Source: Corallochytrium limacisporum (taxonomy: Eukaryota; Opisthokonta). From it: 21,572 nt of DNA. The notes under the pieces are model-generated. The model saw only the letters and a program-made list of their open reading frames with translations. It was not told the DNA's origin and searched no databases. The stretch is taken from NCBI GenBank assembly GCA_002811645.1, contig PDIP01000042.1, forward strand, positions 1-21,572, in the 5' to 3' direction. Of the stretch, positions 17,601 through 21,572 are shown one piece after another. A program made the position numbers and the translations under genes. Each line of letters begins with the position of its first letter. The stretch's first letter is position 1.

Positions 17601-17768
17601 TCGAGTATAGGTCGAGGTGCCAACACCTCTGGACACAGTCGGTGTGCGTCCATACTTGTACGCTGGGTACACATTTTTACTACTGGCTCTGCTGAGCGCA
17701 GACTCGTTGCTCGTTGTTTCCGCTCTCATTCCGCTAGTGGTAGTGCGTGTCGTCCAACGCGAACTCAT
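14634..17768 (-). CDS. Ubiquitin carboxyl-terminal hydrolase, USP2/USP8/USP21-like
   Basis: This 1044-residue protein carries a C-terminal USP (peptidase C19) domain at about residues 670-1020. The Cys box is CGLNNLGNTCFMNS with nucleophile C677; the His box is GGLYSGHY with H972; the acidic third residue is D990 in WYVFSDSTVS. Two CxxC pairs (CGGC and CDKC) form the usual zinc ribbon of the fingers region. The compact domain and the LEDCF...FLEQETLTGDEKPRC segment resemble the USP2/8/21 group. Residues 1-665 are Ser/Thr-rich and probably disordered, with a charged coiled coil at about 255-292 and an acidic patch (EYSDDDYD) near 570-590. The domain removes ubiquitin from proteins; substrates cannot be read from sequence. 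The ATG has A at -3. The catalytic residues look intact. It shares a divergent promoter with the DUF4476 gene. Confidence 0.93.
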   Translation of the reverse strand: MSSRWTTRTTTSGMRAETTSNESALSRASSKNVYPAYKYGRTPTVSRGVGTSTYTRTDPVHLSSTNMNSNSVYGKVKTSSPSTGSKRSQSYTSSAQTGTVTTNMVRRSSNTSRVSPIRMDSPRSVESRTATNCTVRHFGSSSYGSSRNGTGPSPESTSLALPLSSKKYSVSPGLDQNQPLESAASSSSRAHSTSTEHPINSTDHGLLKSTTRRLSGSRFQNLPDQRQSSVGRPSADDNVKHNVEMGKSNSKNLLYSSQDKDLKALRKQRAEAERILKQHGEERDRRRQQREQATAVHQSPPMTTAVSSVAASAVAGATTVPLTECKLENGSGRFSKGTSSATSSDLGPATPLTVMSPPRAATCRKEIIDLQVVHESGSKPSATNAGVNSVRGTVETPASKPGATRALANDTKTVTTGSRKSSARQIDKGNGTNSSRRTFSTTTTKVPTMTSAKNRPTIDQAMKPSPEHEAAAASRTPERIATHEGDRQRRQASDELEDALYAAHFTGSIPTAPKAEPARASSGKHTASRSGTLGGYSDYINSKLMEMMTEDSDPLRDDGNPLLSTSSILDSTDSDIEYSDDDYDTNTDPSANYHIAPLKGSAVGGLAVAIASSPTRAVDIPTTGKSATGTNLKLGGAATMRGSSSPNSQFDASPLITPRSQHFVPSKCGLNNLGNTCFMNSALQCLSHTVPLVGYFLSDAFAQDCNVNSRMQGRLIQAFSNLLRDMRGNSLGGATTPSHFKRQVEAWAPQFRGYQQHDAQEFCTFLLDGLHEELNLAEPDRHPPIRSEDYDFPPDWNAQKIANHLMGLYMRRHCSRIMDVFVGQLQNRLKCGGCGHMSIMFDPYWHLSLPIPAAHGRVRLEDCFAKFLEQETLTGDEKPRCDKCKERHTSTKQFALWSFPRILVIHLKRFTQRGFSRSKLSTEIKIPRGGILDLTPFSSATATGEHSENDMDAPLYRIYAACCHIGGLYSGHYIAKCRDQISGQWYVFSDSTVSPCGNDRGTDSVLDGSEPYLLFAERLYSDSPRMRAQPPQSALLPPDDYRLR

Positions 17769-18350
17769 CTTAAGATGGACGGTGTCGGCAGTCCATGGTC
17801 AGGCGTGTTTATACACGGGCTGTATTTGTCTTCTTGCGGATAGTTCGCTTTCTCAGTCAACACAAGATGCCATGGAGCTTGAACAATAGATTGTATTCTT
17901 CTTTACACACCGAAATTTTCAACCCCAATCTACAAAATTCCGAGAGGAGATATGTCTCTTGCACGGCACCTATGTAATCCACCGTCCCGGGAGCCTAAAT
18001 ATCTGAGCATTGCATACATTATCCAGGACAATTGTTTTCTGTCCACAGACACCAAGATCCAGGCAGACAGCACCCATGAAAACAAACTTCTGAAAGGTTT
18101 TGAAATGCTGACGATCTACCAGACATTCTGTGGCAAAAGGAATTTGCAAACCTGGGCAAAACTTAAAACTGCTCGCAGGAACCGGCGGAATCTGTCTCGC
18201 TCTCTCTGGAGGAGACCCGCAGTCGCACTCCTCTCTGGCTTGGGTAGGCCATTCCCGCTCGCAACTGGCGGTCTCGCTCCCCGCGGCCCGTCCCTCCCTG
18301 CTCCTCCCATTCATTCCAATGCCCACAGAAAGCTCATTTCCCTCCGGACA

Positions 18351-18360
18351 TTAAAAATAG
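18351..18360 (+). promoter_or_regulatory. MEF2-type A/T element TTAAAAATAG (second copy)
   Basis: This is the same decamer as at 12111-12120, again followed by A and again in a divergent promoter, 361 bp upstream of the DUF4476 start. A regulatory role is inferred only from recurrence and consensus match. Confidence 0.3.
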
Positions 18361-18405
18361 ACTCCCGATTACAATCAAAGTTTCTTCCTGTGGGTTGCTG
18401 TGGCA

Positions 18406-18429
18406 GGGGAGGGTGGGGGCAGTGTTGGG
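18406..18429 (+). repeat. G-quadruplex motif
   Basis: Four G-runs (GGGG, GGG, GGGGG, GGG) with loops of 1, 1 and 7 bases lie on the + strand in the shared promoter, on the sense strand of the DUF4476 gene. Confidence 0.5.
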
Positions 18430-18711
18430 AAGATCGGGCGGGAGGGAGCCGCATCTGAGGTGATGGGGCGCGCGTTCCGTGCGTGGCTTTTTCCGGAAGC
18501 AAACCAGTGTTTTGCGGGTTTTCCTCTGCGAACTCTGCTCCCACCACATTTTCGGACAGCATCGAACTGCCGTAAAAGGGTATGTTGAGGAGTCCATTGC
18601 TTCTTTATATCATTCACACACTGAATCGAACTGTGTTGATTCTGGACTCGTGCGCAGCAATGGTGACATAGCAGGAACGATTCACTGTAGGATCCTAAAG
18701 AAACAAAGAAT

Positions 18712-19173
18712 ATGGCGGCTCCAAAGCCTACTAGTTTGTCCAAGCGCCTTATAGAGGACTTGACCAACTCAGTGGAGCAACAGAGAGGAACCAGTGGTAT
18801 TGTTGATGAGGAATCCCGGCTGTTCCAAACCGATGTGTTGGAGAGCTACCGCCCGGGAAAAACAGCAATGGATGATGACGACTTTGCCGTTCTCATACGC
18901 AGACTGGCCGACTGCAGCGGGCCACAGAGTCGAGCAGAAGTCCTTGCCACTTTATTAGAGAATAGCACCATTTCATGCAGCCAATTGATAGAGATCTTGA
19001 ACCACCTGAAATTTCCAGCGGAGCGCGAGCGGATCGCTAGCTTTGCCGGGATGTCGCTGAGCGATGTGGACGAGAACTACGACTCTATGGTGCTTGCGCT
19101 GCGCGTTTATCCTAAACATCACCGTCTAAAGATTTTGAGGCTAATGTGCAGCGAAAGTAGTGTCGGTACCTAG
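18712..19173 (+). CDS. DUF4476-domain protein, 153 aa
   Basis: The ATG has A at -3 and G at +4 and opens a 153-residue frame. Residues about 55-146 have the pattern of DUF4476: a phenylalanine-led helix (DDDDFAVLIRRLADC), a short helix with ISCSQLIEILNHLKFPAERE, the SDVDENYDSM turn and a final helix with HHRLKILRLM. The fold is a small helical bundle found in eukaryotes, including PROSER1, and in bacteria; its biochemical role is not established. The N-terminal 50 residues are polar and probably flexible. No signal peptide or membrane segment is seen. A COMM-domain or other helical protein is the main alternative. An upstream intron in the leader is possible. Confidence 0.7.
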   Translation: MAAPKPTSLSKRLIEDLTNSVEQQRGTSGIVDEESRLFQTDVLESYRPGKTAMDDDDFAVLIRRLADCSGPQSRAEVLATLLENSTISCSQLIEILNHLKFPAERERIASFAGMSLSDVDENYDSMVLALRVYPKHHRLKILRLMCSESSVGT

Positions 19174-19508
19174 CCCACACCGAGCAAAGCAAACCGAGAA
19201 CTATTTGTTATCCCATGTCAATTCATTTAATTGTTCCCCACTGCGTCCGAACCTTTAAAGAAATATATAAACTGATACCCTAACAATGAGTGTTGAAATT
19301 TATTAACAAGGATACGTTGGCCAGTCCGGACCGACTGGTCACCCCCAGGGGTTGGAGGGGGGCCCTTTCCTAAATTGCCGATCTTTGGAAAGGTTCCTCT
19401 AGCCCCAGACAGCCTATTCCAAAAGATCTGCTCACTCATCTGGGCGTCCACTCAACGACATCATTCTTCTTCTTCTTTCACCTCGATGCTACACATGTTT
19501 ATGATGCT

Positions 19509-19616
19509 ATGGTTGGAATGGTATCCTTCGCAGTAAGTTGTTTAGCTTCGCTTGGGCAATTCCTGTTCGTGGAGGCTCTACAACAACTATTGCCAGCATC
19601 GCGCCAGGAGAGCTGA
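19509..19616 (+). CDS. Possible small ORF, 35 aa, hydrophobic
   Basis: ATG to TGA encodes 35 residues with a hydrophobic, signal-like core (FAVSCLASLGQFLFVEAL). A donor consensus GTAAGT at 19533-19538 lies inside it, so it may instead be read as a short first exon. A different frame with ATG at 19486 also runs to that donor. Size alone makes chance likely. Confidence 0.15.
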   Translation: MVGMVSFAVSCLASLGQFLFVEALQQLLPASRQES

Positions 19617-19921
19617 ACCCCGGCAATCTCCATCATCGTCCGAACATGTAACATACCTTACCACTGGCAACAAGGAATTCCTTTCCACTATACATGCTCC
19701 CGGCCTGCCAGAGGTAATACTTGAACCATCAATACATACGTGCTGGTGCAAGAAACACCAGGTCCTAGTACGCGATGCCCGATTTGAGCTCATTTCATCA
19801 GCCGATAGTCCACACAGGTGACACGTACCGGGACAAAAAACAAAAGCATGGACATTAATATGCGCTCACGAGAACGATCAAGCTGGTGGTGGTGGGTACG
19901 GTTTTTTGCGTTGAGATTACG

Positions 19922-20110
19922 ATGTCCAAAGCATCCGCGTCCATGTGGGGTTTCTCTCCTCCGCGAGACCCCGTGGCCGCACTAGTGCATAAGGAAGCCA
20001 TTTCATTTTCACCACACGGCACCAAGGCTTCCGTCCAGTCTTGGATGCCCCAATACTATTCGCCCTTTAACACCGCCCGTGTACAGTTTTTTGCTACCCC
20101 AAGGACATAA
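19922..20110 (+). CDS. Possible small protein, 62 aa, unrecognised
   Basis: The ATG has A at -3, and 62 codons encode a Pro/aromatic-rich peptide with MWGFSPPRDP near the start and SWMPQYYSPF near the end. The composition resembles small mitochondrial or membrane-complex subunits, but no family is recognised. The next coding-like frame (20208-20456) has a membrane segment. The two could be exons of one gene, although no consensus donor is seen at the end of this one. Confidence 0.3.
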   Translation: MSKASASMWGFSPPRDPVAALVHKEAISFSPHGTKASVQSWMPQYYSPFNTARVQFFATPRT

Positions 20111-20207
20111 ATCGCCATACATAATATATTGAAATTAGCTTCTTGAGCACCGGCACCAGTACAAAACACGATAGACTTCGAAAGCAGAGCCATAATTGGC
20201 AGGGTAG

Positions 20208-20456
20208 TGGGGTGCCCGGGGCGTGCTCGACGCGTTTGCTTTGCGATGCAAGCCGTTAAGCATCGTTGACAGCCATACCTACATCCATTATGCTTGCGTA
20301 CGCCCTGCATGGGGTGTGCTGTTTGTGGCTCTCATGTTTATTTGCGTTCTCCCTTTGAAGGAAACGGGGTGGTCAGTTGTATGGCGCGTGGAAGAGGGGG
20401 GTCCTTTCAGCATCCCAGATATAGACACCGTCACCACAACTATAGATGAACCATAG
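20208..20456 (+). other. Coding-like frame with one membrane segment, no start codon
   Basis: The frame opens after TAG at 20205-20207 and ends with TAG at 20454-20456. The only in-frame ATG is inside the hydrophobic stretch. It encodes a likely transmembrane helix (AWGVLFVALMFICVLPL) followed by an aromatic/acidic tail (VEEGGPFSIPDIDT). That layout is typical of small single-helix inner-membrane subunits. An acceptor-like TTGACAG ends at 20269. It may be the last exon of a small spliced gene, or chance. Confidence 0.25.
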
Positions 20457-20526
20457 ATGTTGGAAACTATGCCCCTAGATGTAGTACACCCACCATAGGA
20501 CAGGATAACTTGTCCTCGATCGTTCC

Positions 20527-20565
20527 CAGACGGACGTCTACGTTCCTTGACATTCTGTCCGTCTG
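20527..20565. repeat. Inverted repeat, 9-bp arms
   Basis: CAGACGGAC at 20527-20535 is matched perfectly by GTCCGTCTG at 20557-20565, with 21 bp between. It follows the candidate small exon ending at 20456 by 70 bp. No function is assigned. Confidence 0.5.
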
Positions 20566-21430
20566 TGCGACACCAGAGTCGGTGTCCTTTTTGGTACTTT
20601 GATTATGGCCAGAAGGAAAGGCCAAGGTGAAGAAAATGCCAAAGAACTCTCATTTCCTTCTTTTCTATTGGCCCCCTTCCCCCCCCTCCCCTGCCCCTCC
20701 AGGGCTCATCGAAATTCCAGTACTTTCAGTACAAACGGTCACCCGGTGTCCATTTAGGGTCATTGCAACGAAAATTTGGGACGGCATGGATATATTGTCT
20801 GTGCGCATTGGCGAAAATTCCACGAAAACGGACCGAAAGAAACGTTCGGTACTGCAATGCACAGCAACGGAACACCCTGGCCCGGGGGCAACGTTTGGAG
20901 AATTGCGCCCGGCTGTTCAAAGAGACAATGCCGACCGCTAACCCTCTGCTTACCCGGAGGCCTGGTTGGTGCGGGGCATCGCAGTGTGAACAGCGCAAAT
21001 GGTCAGCGGCCAGACAGCACCGACCAATCTGGATGTGCTTCGCCACTGATGGGTTATACGGTCGGTTTCGCTCCCCTTTCTGCACACCGTTTACATATGG
21101 TGTTTATATGCTTCTATGTTTGCCGCACAATAAATATTTTCCGCTGAATGCCCATTATAGTTACCCTAACGGACGGCTCCCAATAGAATATGCATACTCC
21201 AACAGTATACTCGATATACTCAATTCGTTGTCCACTTATAGACAAAAACTTTCATCATCACTGATTCTTCACCCTGCTTATTGAGCAGAGGAAAACAGAC
21301 TAGCTCCGATGGGCAGGGCCCAGATCAGTCTCTCCCACTCTTCCCTCGCCCCTTTTTGTTTCTGGCTTTAAACACACCCGAAAGTTCAGCTCTCGCCACG
21401 ACGAAAGTTCCCTGCGCTGGCGCCTGCCAA

Positions 21431-21572
21431 CCCCCCCCCCAAACCAGAGAAATGAGAAAAGTGATAAGGGAGGTGGGTATAATTACTGGGCCGATTGGGA
21501 AAGGTTTGGCCTGCCCCTCCCCAACCCTCTACTCTCGTCCTCCCCCCCCCCCCAACCCCCCCCCCCTTCCCC
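21431..21572. repeat. Poly-C-rich contig end
   Basis: Three C-runs of 10, 12 and 11 bases fall in the last 142 bp, the final two at the very edge. This is not telomeric sequence. It looks like an assembly stop caused by homopolymers rather than a chromosome end. Confidence 0.65.

Larger units (their letters stand above)
17769..18711. promoter_or_regulatory. Divergent promoter region of USP and DUF4476 genes
   Basis: These 943 bp separate two divergent ATGs. They include the MEF2-type decamer at 18351-18360, a G-quadruplex motif at 18406-18429 (loops 1, 1 and 7) and a donor-like GTATGT at 18580-18585. With an acceptor-like CTGTAG ending near 18690, that donor could define a ~110-bp leader intron for the DUF4476 gene. 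Open frames here lack starts or family signals. Confidence 0.5.
19174..21572. other. 2.4-kb right flank, no confident gene
   Basis: From the DUF4476 stop to the end of the window no frame shows a recognisable family. Three weak small-gene candidates cluster at 19486-20456 on the + strand. The stretch 20460-21420 has only Arg/Cys-rich or start-less frames that look random. The last 150 bp are C-rich, with C10 at 21431-21440, C12 at 21542-21553 and C11 at 21556-21566. No telomere, tRNA or mobile element is visible. Confidence 0.6.

Noticed and set aside
11273-21171. Isolated telomere-like octamers (CTAACCCT at 11273 and 20938, ACCCTAAC near 19277 and 21164)
   Set aside because: About four such octamers are expected by chance in this length when all phases and both strands are counted. 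None is tandem.
20763-21284. 173-codon + strand frame near the right end
   Set aside because: It lacks an ATG start, is Arg/Cys-rich with no domain-like pattern, and overlaps equally long frames in other phases.
1-21572. CRISPR arrays, insertion sequences, tRNA genes, bacterial operons
   Set aside because: No regular spaced repeats, transposase motifs, terminal inverted repeats with duplications, or tRNA A/B-box folds were seen. The gene style is eukaryotic.

Overview
This is a chromosome end from a unicellular eukaryote with intron-poor protein genes. The window opens with about 3.5 copies of CCCTAA (the C strand of TTAGGG) and closes, without a telomere, in long poly-C runs where the contig probably broke. 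TTAGGG telomeres, long uninterrupted reading frames of roughly 50-55% GC, good Kozak contexts and the gene families present all say eukaryote. A protist or early-branching opisthokont fits, but so might other protist groups. I cannot name the organism from the sequence.

Layout, left to right: telomere (1-21); a 5'-truncated, Met-less coding frame touching the telomere (+, 21-791); peroxisomal long-chain acyl-CoA synthetase (-, 933-3047); a small coiled-coil protein (+, 4394-4771); selenocysteine lyase (-, 4859-6115); DPH3/KTI11 zinc protein (+, 6744-6989), followed by an unexplained coding-like frame (7056-7289); a ThrE/Prm10-type transporter with a very long disordered N-terminus (-, 7462-10869); a 2.6-kb low-complexity gap with G-quadruplex-type tracts and a possible small spliced gene; quinolinate phosphoribosyltransferase (+, 13455-14348); a USP2/8/21-like deubiquitinase (-, 14634-17768); a DUF4476 protein (+, 18712-19173); and a 2.4-kb right flank with only weak small-gene candidates.

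The nine confident or likely genes alternate strictly between + and - strands. Every neighbouring pair is therefore convergent (gaps 87-472 bp) or divergent (gaps 628-2585 bp), so promoters are shared in four divergent regions. The genes do not form one pathway. They are housekeeping functions: peroxisomal fatty-acid activation, selenium recycling, diphthamide/Elongator support, NAD synthesis, deubiquitination and membrane transport. I found no convincing new multi-gene system. The observations most worth checking are the telomere joined to the inside of a reading frame, the strict strand alternation, and several coding-like frames that lack a start codon, two of which lie near splice-donor consensus sites.
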